From NCBI GenBank assembly GCA_016789705.1, contig JAEUQR010000069.1, forward strand, positions 1 to 46,773: a stretch of DNA of 46,773 nucleotides, read 5' to 3'. A program made the position numbers and the translations under genes. A model generated the notes under the pieces. That model saw only the letters and a program-made list of their open reading frames with translations, ran no database searches and was not told where the DNA came from. Below, piece after piece: positions 33,222-42,944 of this stretch (position 1 is the stretch's first letter; every line of letters starts with the position of its first letter). Source of the DNA: Acidobacteriota bacterium. GTDB lineage: Bacteria > Acidobacteriota > Vicinamibacteria > Vicinamibacterales > UBA2999.

Positions 33222-35629
33222 CGAAGATCGGACGTGTTTTGGCCGGAAATCGACTCCGTTGCACGCGCAGACACACCGGGCACGACCTCTGCCGCGAATA
33301 GACGCAGGCCAAGTCGCCGGCGATCCGACGAGCCTTCGCGTTCAGCCGGCGAGAAGGTCTGCGTGGTCGTGAGCACGAGCTGCCCGCCGGCAGCCTCGAG
33401 CGTGGGTCGCCGCACACCGATACGCACGGTGAAGTCAGCGCGCAGCTCCACACGGCCGAGCAGCTGCGCACCCGCCCGCACTTCGAGCGTCGAGGGCTGC
33501 GCGAAATACGTGAGCGGCGACTCGCCACGCACGACGAGCGTCACGTCACCGGATGTCTGCGGCACCTCGACCACGGCACGTTCACTCATCCATCGCCACG
33601 AGCGGGCGCGCGCGTTGTCGAGTTCGGGCTCGTGGAACCCGTCGCCGTAGGCCCACATGAGGACTCCGGGCGACTGCACGTCGAACTGCTCGATCGATGT
33701 TGGTACCGCGGCCGTGCCGGTGACCGGCGTCGAGCGCAGGCTGAGCGTGGCAAACGGTCCTTCGCCGGCCAGCGTGCCGGCGGGCAGCGCCACGCGGCGC
33801 AGGAAGAAGCCGGGCGCCGGCGCCACCTCCCACGACTCGAGGTCGCGGCCATCGATGGCGAGCGTGAAACGCGCCGGCGGATCGCCCGCCGCGCCGAGGT
33901 TGCGGCCGCCGACGACCGCGAGCGCAGCCTCGCCACGGCGCCGCACAGAGGCCTGCACGGGCTCGAGGTGCGGCCCGCGGCCCATGAGGCGCGCCATCCC
34001 CGCGGTTTCCGGCGTGAGACTCCAGCCCTCGCCCGCGAACCAGCCGGGCGCCCCAAGACGGATGAGCGCCACATCCTCGGGCCGCATCCCGCCGAACATC
34101 GAGAGGCTCGGGATGCCCCACGTGAAGTCGACGCGGTCGCGACGGGCCTCCGGATCGATGAGCGCGAGATCGGTGCGGCGCGGGTCGGCGAGGAACCAGA
34201 CCGGGCCCGTGGCGCCGGCGCGCCAGTGGCGCACGAGCTCGAGCCACTCGCGGCGCGGCGGCGACGGCAGGCGCGCGCCCAGGTCGCGTGTTTCCGCTTC
34301 GAGCGGCCGCTGCAGCGCCTGATGCATCGCGAGCGTCGGCGCGGCGCCGGCGGCCGCGTCCGCGGCCACGCGATCGAACAGGCGCGCGGTCGGGCTGCCC
34401 TGCTGCGCGTACGCGCGCTGCTGCGGCACGGCCACGCTCAGACTCCACGCCGCGAGGCCCACGGCCGCCACCACGCCGAGGCGGCCGGCCGCATCGCAGG
34501 CGACGGCCGCGAGGAACGCCACCGGCAGCATCAGCGGCAGCGCGTACCGCGAGAACACCGTGTCCTGGAACGCGAGATGGAACGCGAGATACGGCAGCGT
34601 GATGGCCGCGACGGCGAGGAAGGTACGGCGCTCGCGCACCACGAGCACGATCGCGCCGGCTGCGGCCAGGGCCAGCACGGCGCCGGCGAGCAGGACGTGG
34701 TCCCACGGCCAGATGAACGTGCGCATCAGGGCGAAGGCGGCCAGACGCGGCGTGGGATTGAGATAGAGCATCTCCACGCCGGCGAAGTCCTCACCCGCCT
34801 GCGAACCGAGCGCGGCGAGATACGCGTTGAGACCGCCGCTCGCGACGAGGAGCGGAATGCCCCACGCGAGTGCACCAGCGGCGAAGGCGATGGTTGAGCC
34901 AAGGAGCGCGCCCGCCAGTCCCCGGCCGGCGCGGTCCGCGAGCACCAGCACGAGCAGCGGCGCCGTCACCCAGAGCGTCTGCGTGCGGAAGCCCACGGCG
35001 AAGCCGGCGAGCAGCGCGCCGAGCACGATCATGCGCCCCGAGGCGGCCATCTCGGGAGCGGAAAGGCGGCGCGAGCCGTCGCCGGCCGGATGCTGGCGCC
35101 ACCAGGCCAGACCGAGGCAGGCGAGTGCCGCGCACGCGGCGGCCAAACCCGGCACGTCGCTCATCGGCCGCGCCGCGAGGTACCACGTGAGCGGACAGGC
35201 GGCAAAGAGCAGCGCCGCGAGCGCGGCGCGCCGTGTGAGCCACGGCTGCCCGGTGCGGCCTTCCCCCCCGGGGGCGAAGGTGGCACTCACGCGGGCGACG
35301 AGCCACACGAGGATGAGCGCGCCGACGAGGGACAACGCGGCCAGCGACCGCGCCTCTACACGGTCGGGCCGGCCCTCCGGCCAGGCCGCACGCGTCACCG
35401 CCGTGAACACCTTGCCGAGCGCGACGTAGACGGGATAGCCGGGCGGATGCGGGCGATGCTGCCCGGGGTCGAAATCGCGCACGCCGAGCGCGAAGTTGAC
35501 CGAGTCGATGTCTTCGAGGGTCGTCGGGAGCGAGGTGAGGTGCCCGGCCGCCACGCCCGCCACGACGAGCAGCACGGCCACGAGGCCGGCCCGGCCGGAG
35601 CCGGCCGGCGCCGGCGGATCGGGAGTCAC
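33218..35629 (-). CDS. GT-C type membrane glycosyltransferase
   Basis: An 803-aa protein. The first 430 or so residues hold about ten membrane segments; the rest is a large soluble, mostly beta domain facing outward. LEDIDSVNFALGVRDFD (38-54) has the acidic first-loop motif of GT-C polyprenol-phosphate-sugar transferases, followed by QHRPHPPGYPVYVALGK (57-73), typical of dolichyl/undecaprenyl-phosphate-mannosyltransferase-like (GT39/ArnT-like) proteins. Acceptor and sugar are unknown. The start is GTG at 35629, overlapping the larE stop (GTGA); the frame stays open upstream only because of larE on the same strand. The C-terminal part may bind carbohydrate. Confidence 0.8.
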   Translation of the reverse strand: MTPDPPAPAGSGRAGLVAVLLVVAGVAAGHLTSLPTTLEDIDSVNFALGVRDFDPGQHRPHPPGYPVYVALGKVFTAVTRAAWPEGRPDRVEARSLAALSLVGALILVWLVARVSATFAPGGEGRTGQPWLTRRAALAALLFAACPLTWYLAARPMSDVPGLAAACAALACLGLAWWRQHPAGDGSRRLSAPEMAASGRMIVLGALLAGFAVGFRTQTLWVTAPLLVLVLADRAGRGLAGALLGSTIAFAAGALAWGIPLLVASGGLNAYLAALGSQAGEDFAGVEMLYLNPTPRLAAFALMRTFIWPWDHVLLAGAVLALAAAGAIVLVVRERRTFLAVAAITLPYLAFHLAFQDTVFSRYALPLMLPVAFLAAVACDAAGRLGVVAAVGLAAWSLSVAVPQQRAYAQQGSPTARLFDRVAADAAAGAAPTLAMHQALQRPLEAETRDLGARLPSPPRREWLELVRHWRAGATGPVWFLADPRRTDLALIDPEARRDRVDFTWGIPSLSMFGGMRPEDVALIRLGAPGWFAGEGWSLTPETAGMARLMGRGPHLEPVQASVRRRGEAALAVVGGRNLGAAGDPPARFTLAIDGRDLESWEVAPAPGFFLRRVALPAGTLAGEGPFATLSLRSTPVTGTAAVPTSIEQFDVQSPGVLMWAYGDGFHEPELDNARARSWRWMSERAVVEVPQTSGDVTLVVRGESPLTYFAQPSTLEVRAGAQLLGRVELRADFTVRIGVRRPTLEAAGGQLVLTTTQTFSPAEREGSSDRRRLGLRLFAAEVVPGVSARATESISGQNTSDLR

Positions 35630-36477
35630 GAGATCGGCCTGAGCAGCAGCGGTGCGTTCAGGCTGCCCTGACGGTAGCCACGCGGGTCGATGTCGACCTC
35701 GGCGAAGCCCGCCGCGCGCACTGCCGCGACGATCGCCTCGGTGACACCGGGCTCGAGCGCCCGCGGCATCTCGGCCGCGGCGAACTCGAGGCGCGCCAGG
35801 TGATCGAAGTGGCGCACGCGGAAGACGCGGAAGCCAAGCGCGCGCACGGCGTCTTCGGCGCGCTCGATCTGCTGCAGCTTCGGGGCGGTCACGACGCTGT
35901 GATGCGGAATGCGTGACGACAGGCACGCCGAGGCGGGGGCGTCCCAGATGGTCATGCCGGCCTCGCGGGCCAGCGCGCGAATGTCGTCCTTGCCCAGCTC
36001 GACCTCGTCGAGCGGACTCACGACCCCGTGTTCGCGGGCCGCCTGGCGGCCGGGGCGATAGTCGCCGCGGTCATCGGCGTTACTGCCATCGGCCACGGCG
36101 GCAAAACCGCGCGCGCGTGCCAGGGCGGCCAGGGTGCCATAGAGCTCGGTCTTGCAGTGGAAGCAGCGATCGCCGGCATTGGCACGATACCCCTCGCGCT
36201 CGAGTTCCCACGTGGGGATGATCTCGTGCGCGAGCGAGAAGTCGCGCGCCACGCCGAGGGCCTGCCGGCGGTGATGTTCGGGATAGGAGGCACTGTCGCC
36301 GGTCACGGCGAGCGCCCGCGGACCGAGCACGCGGGCGGCGGTCACGGCGAGGAAGGCGCTGTCGATGCCGCCGCTGAAGGCCACGATGACCGAGCCCAGC
36401 TCCGCGAGCCGGGCCTCGAGGCGAGCCGCTCTGGCGCGCACCGCGTCCGGGATCACGAGCACGGACGCGTCACTCAT
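35626..36477 (-). CDS. larE: ATP-dependent sacrificial sulfur transferase LarE
   Basis: A 283-aa PP-loop enzyme. LarE inserts sulfur into the pyridinium dinucleotide that becomes the nickel-pincer nucleotide cofactor of lactate racemase and related LarA proteins. The PP-loop is VAFSGGIDSAF (32-42); GDRCFHCKTELY (102-113) and WDAPASACLSSRIPHHSVVT (178-197) are LarE signatures. Cys185 occupies the place of the sulfur-donating cysteine of lactobacillal LarE, so this looks like the sacrificial type. larA, larB and larC are not in the window. The stop overlaps the glycosyltransferase start; the LysW-like gene starts 270 bases upstream and ends 12 bases before larE's downstream reading direction begins. 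Confidence 0.88.
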   Translation of the reverse strand: MSDASVLVIPDAVRARAARLEARLAELGSVIVAFSGGIDSAFLAVTAARVLGPRALAVTGDSASYPEHHRRQALGVARDFSLAHEIIPTWELEREGYRANAGDRCFHCKTELYGTLAALARARGFAAVADGSNADDRGDYRPGRQAAREHGVVSPLDEVELGKDDIRALAREAGMTIWDAPASACLSSRIPHHSVVTAPKLQQIERAEDAVRALGFRVFRVRHFDHLARLEFAAAEMPRALEPGVTEAIVAAVRAAGFAEVDIDPRGYRQGSLNAPLLLRPIS

Positions 36478-36489
36478 CGCGGGCTCCGC

Positions 36490-36747
36490 CTAGTCCTCGT
36501 CGTCCTTGTCGTCCTCGTCGTCGTCGAAGTCGTCGTCGTCCTCGTCCTTCTCTTCTTCGTCGTCGTCATCGTCGTCATCGTCGTCGTCGTCGAGATCGTC
36601 GTCATCGGCGAACTCGAGTTCGAGCGGCGAGTCATTCGAGACGCGCAGCAGAGAGCCGCACTCCGAGCAGCTCAGCTCGTCGCCAATCTCGGCGTCGGCG
36701 CTGTCGATATCGATCTCGGCATCGCACTCGGGGCAATACGCGGACAT
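36490..36747 (-). CDS. LysW-like zinc-ribbon protein with polyacidic tail
   Basis: An 85-aa acidic protein. Residues 1-40 form a zinc ribbon with Cys5, Cys8, Cys27 and Cys30 (YCPECDAEI, GDELSCSECGSLLRV), closely resembling LysW, the amino-group carrier protein of lysine/arginine synthesis. LysW ends in a conserved EDWGE whose last glutamate carries the substrate; here that end is replaced by about 38 residues that are nearly all Asp and Glu, ending DDKDDED. A carrier role is therefore doubtful; ion binding or a protein-protein role is equally possible. AGGAGT lies 7 bases before the ATG at 36747, favouring it over a GTG at 36756. Its strong promoter overlaps the divergent receiver-PilZ gene's upstream region. 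Confidence 0.78.
   Translation of the reverse strand: MSAYCPECDAEIDIDSADAEIGDELSCSECGSLLRVSNDSPLELEFADDDDLDDDDDDDDDDDEEEKDEDDDDFDDDEDDKDDED
36493..36600. repeat. GTC/ATC trinucleotide tract encoding the polyacidic tail
   Basis: The tract is a nearly continuous run of GTC, CTC and ATC triplets on the plus strand (GAC, GAG, GAT codons on the minus). Such a microsatellite can gain or lose codons in frame without breaking the gene. Confidence 0.8.
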
Positions 36748-36833
36748 GCGGACCACTCCTCGGAAAACAACTTCGTCACAGGGCTGCGCCCCGTCGCACG
36801 GGACGGCGCGCAGAGGCGCGAAGAAGTGTTCGA

Positions 36834-36863
36834 ATTATATGGGGAACCTGAGCTATTCTGCAA
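36834..36863 (-). promoter_or_regulatory. Sigma70-type promoter of the LysW-like gene
   Basis: TTGCAG (36863-36858) and a perfect TATAAT (36839-36834) are 18 bases apart on the minus strand, the best consensus pair in the window. The leader would be about 80 nt. A plus-strand TATTCT (36854-36859) for the divergent gene overlaps it, so the two promoters may compete. Confidence 0.6.
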
Positions 36864-36890
36864 CGAACTCAGGCCCCCCTCACACACAGT

Positions 36891-37631
36891 ATGCCCACGA
36901 ATCCGACGACTGCGAAATGTGTGGTCATCGCCGACGACAGCGCGTCGGTGCGCGATCGCTTCCGCACGGCCGTCGAAAGTGCCGGACATCGTGCGATCAC
37001 CGTCAAGAGCGCCGCGGAACTCTTCGCGCGCGTCCGCGCGGATCTCGAGCGGCTCGACCTGCTCGTCATCGACCTGCGCCTGCCGCACTGCTCGGGCGCC
37101 GAGCTCATCGGCACGGTGCGCAAGCTCGACGACGGCCGGCTGCCGATTCTGGCGTTCAGCGGCACGGTGTCGAGCGCCGACGAGGTGCGGGAACTGGCGG
37201 CGCTCGGCGTCGCCGGCTACGTCAACGAGTACAGTGCGGTGCAGCACATCCTGCCGTCGCTCGCGCCGCATCTCTTCCCCGACAACTTCAACCGTCGCGG
37301 CAGCCCGCGCGTCGTGCTCGGCATCCCGGCGGCGTATCACGTCGGCGCGACGATCGCGGCGGCGCTGTCGCTCAACATCTCGCGCGGCGGCATCGCCATC
37401 CGCACCACGAGCCCGCTCGAGCCGATGACCAAGGTGCGCGTGCGCTTCCGCCTGCCGGGCTCGAAGAAAGACTTCGACATCGACGCGCACGTCCGCTGGA
37501 GCGATCCGCGCGCCGGCATGGGCCTGCAGTTCGACCGCGTCGATCCGGCCGACCAGGCGGCCATCGACGAGTTCGTCGACAGCCACTTCTTCCAGCCACG
37601 CAAGCGGGAAGAAGTGGCGGGGACGGACTAG
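36891..37631 (+). CDS. Receiver-PilZ two-domain regulator with atypical receiver
   Basis: A 246-aa protein. Residues 8-125 form a CheY-like receiver: acidic pair Asp15-Asp16 (IADDSAS), phospho-acceptor Asp61 (VIDLRLP) and Ser90 (AFSGT). The invariant Lys of the receiver fold is missing; the site reads GYVNEYS (109-115). Residues 133-235 form a PilZ domain, which binds cyclic di-GMP: RRGSPR (135-140) and NISRGG (162-167) are the two ligand motifs, and VRWSDPRAGMGLQF the third strand. The output is therefore probably c-di-GMP control of motility or surface traits; phosphorylation may be altered or absent. Its stop and that of the convergent ATPase gene lie in one small palindrome (37628-37641). 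Confidence 0.88.
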   Translation: MPTNPTTAKCVVIADDSASVRDRFRTAVESAGHRAITVKSAAELFARVRADLERLDLLVIDLRLPHCSGAELIGTVRKLDDGRLPILAFSGTVSSADEVRELAALGVAGYVNEYSAVQHILPSLAPHLFPDNFNRRGSPRVVLGIPAAYHVGATIAAALSLNISRGGIAIRTTSPLEPMTKVRVRFRLPGSKKDFDIDAHVRWSDPRAGMGLQFDRVDPADQAAIDEFVDSHFFQPRKREEVAGTD

Positions 37632-37637
37632 CGTCCG

Positions 37638-39769
<2,132 letters not shown>

Positions 39770-39773
<4 letters not shown>

Positions 39774-40213
39774 GCGAGACGTCTCCGCGGCTTCGCAGCC
39801 GCTTCCTCGACGTGGCGCAGCCCCTGGCGGAAGAGCGTGACGATGTGCCGATCGTCGAGCGTGTAGAACACCATGCGGCCGGCCCGCCGGCTGCGCACGA
39901 GGCGCAGCGCGCGCAGGAGCCGCAGCTGGTGCGACGTGGCCGACTGGCTCAGGCCGATGAGCTGGGCGAGATCGCACACGCAGAGTTCGCCGTGCGACAG
40001 CGCATCGAGCACGCGCACGCGCGTCGGGTCGCCGAGCGCGCGGAAGGTCGCGGCCAGCGCGTCCACCGACGAAGGGGCGATGAGCGCGCCGCGCAGCCCG
40101 GCCACGCGCGCGGGATCGATGTGGAAGACGTCGCACGCCTCGACCGCCCCGGCCGCCGGGACGATGCGTCCCGAGACCCTGGTCCGCGCCCGAACATCTG
40201 AGCGAGTGCTCAT
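39770..40213 (-). CDS. ArsR/SmtB family metal-sensing repressor
   Basis: A 147-aa winged-helix repressor that should release its operator when metal binds, inducing the coupled ATPase. The recognition helix is LSQSATSHQLRLLRAL (88-103). Both known metal sites of the family are kept: the alpha-3N site as Cys27, His31, Cys78 and Asp81 (with an extra Cys80, as in the CVC of CadC), and the alpha-5 site as Asp121, His123, His134 and Glu137, with spacing identical to SmtB/CzrA. Zinc is the likely main ligand, cadmium and lead possible. A TATCCT box ends 6 bases before the ATG. I could not identify a clear 12-2-12 operator. Confidence 0.93.
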
Positions 40214-40219
40214 ACGTGC

Positions 40220-40225
40220 AGGATA
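40220..40225 (-). promoter_or_regulatory. -10 box TATCCT 6 nt before the arsR-type start (leaderless candidate)
   Basis: TATCCT ends 6 bases before the ATG at 40213, with no Shine-Dalgarno between. Any repressor operator must overlap this short region. Confidence 0.42.
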
Positions 40226-40248
40226 GCAGGGACCGGGGAGCAGGAACA

Positions 40249-40288
40249 GGGAACGGGGGGCGGCCGCCGGCGCGGCGCCCGGGTTCCC
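40249..40288 (-). terminator. GC-rich inverted repeat after the penicillin acylase gene (weak candidate)
   Basis: GGGAAC (40249-40254) and GTTCCC (40283-40288) enclose a very GC-rich, partly self-complementary 28 bases. It lies 13 bases past the penicillin-acylase-family stop and could separate that gene from the arsR-ATPase pair. The outer stem is only 6 bp. Confidence 0.3.
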
Positions 40289-40300
40289 GCGGCCCTGGTG

Positions 40301-42799
40301 CTAGGGCGTCAGCAGTTGACGATGCGTGGCGGCGCCGTTCACGGCGGCGCGCGAGTAGGCGAGGGCCCGGTACGCCCCCTGGCGCCACATCTCGTTCTGG
40401 TCGAAGTAGTGCGGGCTCATGGGATGGCCCGCCTGGCCGGCCGGCAGCACGACCTTCGATTCGTCCCAGCTCCCCACGTCGAGCACCTGGCGCCACGACG
40501 GGAACTCCCACGCTCCGAACCCCTCGAGCCGGCGGTGGCTGATGCGCATCACGGTCGTGCCATCACCCGTCACCGGCACCGGTCCACGGCTGAAGAACCA
40601 GCCGAGCACCCGCCCGCCCTGCGACAGCGTGTGGGCGAAGAGCGCGCCGTGCAGCTGGTCCCAGCCGCGGGCGCCGCTCGACCACTGCGCGACGTCGGCG
40701 GCCGCGTCGGTCGCCGCGAGCAGGAAGATGTCGTCGCGTGTCTCGCGCCGGTCCACCGTGCCGATGTCATCCCACCAGCGCGCGCCCGGTTCGTCGAGAA
40801 TCGAATACAGGCCGGCGATGCGTTCGGCGCCAGCCCACTGATAGTAGCGGCGGAAGAGGTCGGCGGGCAGCTCATCGCCGAACGTGCGCCGCCAGAGGCG
40901 GTCTTCGAACGCCTCGAACACCGCCGGCACTTCCCCGCCATCGACCAGGAAGTTCCAGCCGCGCAGCCGCTCGAGCAGCGCGACGCCCCGCGCATCACCG
41001 TTCGCCTGCTGCGCGCGGGTGAGTGCGCTTTCGAGGCCCTCAAGCACGGCGCGCGCCGCGCCGCTCTCGCGATCGAGCTGCAGCGCCGACGTCGCGGCCA
41101 CATCGATCTTCGCGCTTGCGGCGAGCACGTCGGTGACGCGCATGGCTCGGTGCGCGCCCATCCAGTCGCGGGTGATGTACGGTGTATCGCCGCGCAGCAC
41201 CGGATTGTTCGTGCTGGCAAGGAAGCCCCGCGCCGGGTTCAGCAGGCGCGGCAGCGCGCCGGGGCCGCCAGTCGCGGCGCCGCGTCCGGCCGCGGCCGCC
41301 GCCACGGGGCGTGCGCCGTCGATGCCGGCCCGCGCCGGCAGCTGGCCGGTCATCAGATACCCGATGTTGCCGTCGATGTCGGCGTAGACGGTGTTGAGCG
41401 AAATGGCGGACAGCTGGTCGAACGCCGCCTGGAAGTCGCTCCAGTTGCCCGCGCGGTTCACCGCCTCGAACGCATCCCCGTAGCCGCCGTCGAAGCCCTC
41501 CCAGCGCAATACGAGCGCGCGCTGTTGCCCGGTGCGCGGCACGTCTCGCGTGAGCCACGACGGCGCCGATTCCCAGTCGAGCGATTCATCCGCGTATACG
41601 ACGCCCTGCGGTGTCTTCCACACCTCGAAGGGCACGGGCGTGGACCGGCCCTTGACCGGAATCGGCACCGCCTCGACGGTCACCGGAATCCACCCCTGTG
41701 GCCCCTGGACGCGCTGACCCGCCAGGTCGAAGGTCTCCACGGTGAAGTCCTGCACGTCGGCACCGGTGTTCGTGATGCCCCAGGCGATGCGGGCGTTGTG
41801 GCCGATGGCCACGAACGGCATCCCCGGCACGGTCACGCCCTGCACGTCGAGGCCGGCGGCGACGAGATGGAGCTCGTACCAGACCGACGGCATCTCGACG
41901 ATGAGGTGCGGATCGTTTGCGAGGATCGGCCGCCCGGTCGCGGTGCGCGAGCCGCTCACGACCCAGGCGTTGCTGTTGCCGCGCGGCGCGGTCGGATCGA
42001 GCCAGGCAAGCGCCGGCGGGTACGCCGAGCCGGCCCGCGCGATGAGCGATGGCGATGGCAGGGGGGTGACGGGGGCGGCGGCAGGGGCCGGCGCGATGGT
42101 GGCCGGCGGCACGGCCGCGGGTGGCGGCGGGGCCGCCGTCTCGGCGAGTTCCCCGAGCACGGTGGGCGCCGAGGCGGGATACCGTCCGGTGAGCGCGTCG
42201 GCCGCCGTCTGTCCGAGCGCGCGGGTGAGCGCGTGGCGCACCAGTTCGGCCCCCTGGTTCTCGGCGAGACGGAAGGCCAGCAGGCGGCCGAGGGCGAGGG
42301 AATCCTCCGGCGTCCACGGCGCCGGCTCGATGCCGAGAAGCTGGAACTCGGGCGGACGCTGCCGTCCGCGCATCGTCGCCGCGGCGGCATTCACCCCCTC
42401 GGCATAACGAGCGAGCGCGGCGCGGGCGGACGGTCCGAGCCGGGCCAGTTCGGCAGCGGCGGCGGCGCGGATGCCGAGCGTGAGCATCCGCCGGTCGATC
42501 GCCAGGGTGGCTTCCCCGAGCACTTCCGAGAGACGGCCGGCGGCGGCACGGCGATAGAGCTCCATCTGCCAGAAGCGGTCGCGGGCATGCAGCGCGCCGG
42601 CCACGAACCAGGCATCAGCCGTGTCACGGGCGTACACGTGCGGCACGCCGTAACCATCGTGGAGCACCTCCACGGGGCCACCCAGACCAGCAAGGCGCCA
42701 CTCACCGTCCAATGAGGGGACGGACTGCCGCGCCCACCACCAGGCGCCACCGCCGGCCGGCACGACGAGCAGGAATATCGCGATGAAAAGCCGCTTCAC
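40301..42799 (-). CDS. Exported penicillin acylase (peptidase S45) family protein
   Basis: An 832-aa Ntn-hydrolase precursor that would be cut into alpha and beta chains in the periplasm and hydrolyse an N-acyl amide (beta-lactam side chain, acyl-homoserine lactone or acylated amino acid). A hydrophobic N-terminus gives the export signal. The alpha-chain signature is VEVLHDGYGVPHVYARDTADAWFVAG, split here as VEVLHDGYGVPHVYA then DAWFVAGALHARDRFWQME. The nucleophile Ser at the beta-chain start lies in RGNSNAWVVSG (Ser276), followed by LANDPHL. An Ala/Pro-rich segment (about 220-250) precedes it, probably part of the removed spacer. The start at 42799 (GTG) follows GAGGAGG closely; a GTG at 42817 is the alternative. 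Confidence 0.9.
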   Translation of the reverse strand: MKRLFIAIFLLVVPAGGGAWWWARQSVPSLDGEWRLAGLGGPVEVLHDGYGVPHVYARDTADAWFVAGALHARDRFWQMELYRRAAAGRLSEVLGEATLAIDRRMLTLGIRAAAAAELARLGPSARAALARYAEGVNAAAATMRGRQRPPEFQLLGIEPAPWTPEDSLALGRLLAFRLAENQGAELVRHALTRALGQTAADALTGRYPASAPTVLGELAETAAPPPPAAVPPATIAPAPAAAPVTPLPSPSLIARAGSAYPPALAWLDPTAPRGNSNAWVVSGSRTATGRPILANDPHLIVEMPSVWYELHLVAAGLDVQGVTVPGMPFVAIGHNARIAWGITNTGADVQDFTVETFDLAGQRVQGPQGWIPVTVEAVPIPVKGRSTPVPFEVWKTPQGVVYADESLDWESAPSWLTRDVPRTGQQRALVLRWEGFDGGYGDAFEAVNRAGNWSDFQAAFDQLSAISLNTVYADIDGNIGYLMTGQLPARAGIDGARPVAAAAAGRGAATGGPGALPRLLNPARGFLASTNNPVLRGDTPYITRDWMGAHRAMRVTDVLAASAKIDVAATSALQLDRESGAARAVLEGLESALTRAQQANGDARGVALLERLRGWNFLVDGGEVPAVFEAFEDRLWRRTFGDELPADLFRRYYQWAGAERIAGLYSILDEPGARWWDDIGTVDRRETRDDIFLLAATDAAADVAQWSSGARGWDQLHGALFAHTLSQGGRVLGWFFSRGPVPVTGDGTTVMRISHRRLEGFGAWEFPSWRQVLDVGSWDESKVVLPAGQAGHPMSPHYFDQNEMWRQGAYRALAYSRAAVNGAATHRQLLTP

Positions 42800-42871
42800 A
42801 GACCTCCTCGGCGACACGTCCGGCGCTTGCCCGGCATGGTCGGTTCGACTAGGATCGTGGGCTGTCGTAGC

Positions 42872-42911
42872 CGAGATGCGACCCGTCTAAAGCTTACAGG
42901 TTAGACGACAG
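42872..42911 (+). promoter_or_regulatory. Nested inverted repeats in the leader of the ABC operon
   Basis: CGTCTAA (42884-42890) is mirrored by TTAGACG (42901-42907) across 10 bases. CTGTCG (42872-42877) is mirrored by CGACAG (42906-42911). The second arms overlap by two bases, so the two hairpins exclude each other fully or partly. The site could be an operator or an RNA switch in the 145-base gap between divergent genes. GGAGGAG (42931-42937) follows, 7 bases before the GTG at 42945. Confidence 0.35.
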
Positions 42912-42944
42912 ACTTCAAAGACACTCAGGCGGAGGAGAACCACC

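Noticed and set aside
33250..33580. Possible separate small genes inside the 3' part of the glycosyltransferase gene
   Set aside because: The main frame continues with a consistent beta-rich domain to its stop; no independent ribosome sites or family matches support extra genes.
35630..35926. An N-terminal extension of the glycosyltransferase frame upstream of 35629
   Set aside because: The added 99 residues are Arg-rich and lie inside larE in another frame; the GTG at 35629 overlapping the larE stop is a better start.
35626..36477. LarE as part of a local nickel-pincer cofactor operon
   Set aside because: No larA, larB or larC is in the window; the neighbours are a glycosyltransferase and a LysW-like protein.
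40298..42715. Long open frame (about 800 codons) antisense to the penicillin-acylase-family gene, and similar antisense frames at 9047-11065, 7519-9174, 28603-30351 and 368-1417
   Set aside because: They are Arg/His/Ala/Gly-rich mirror frames typical of GC-rich DNA, match no family pattern, and lie opposite genes with clear catalytic motifs.
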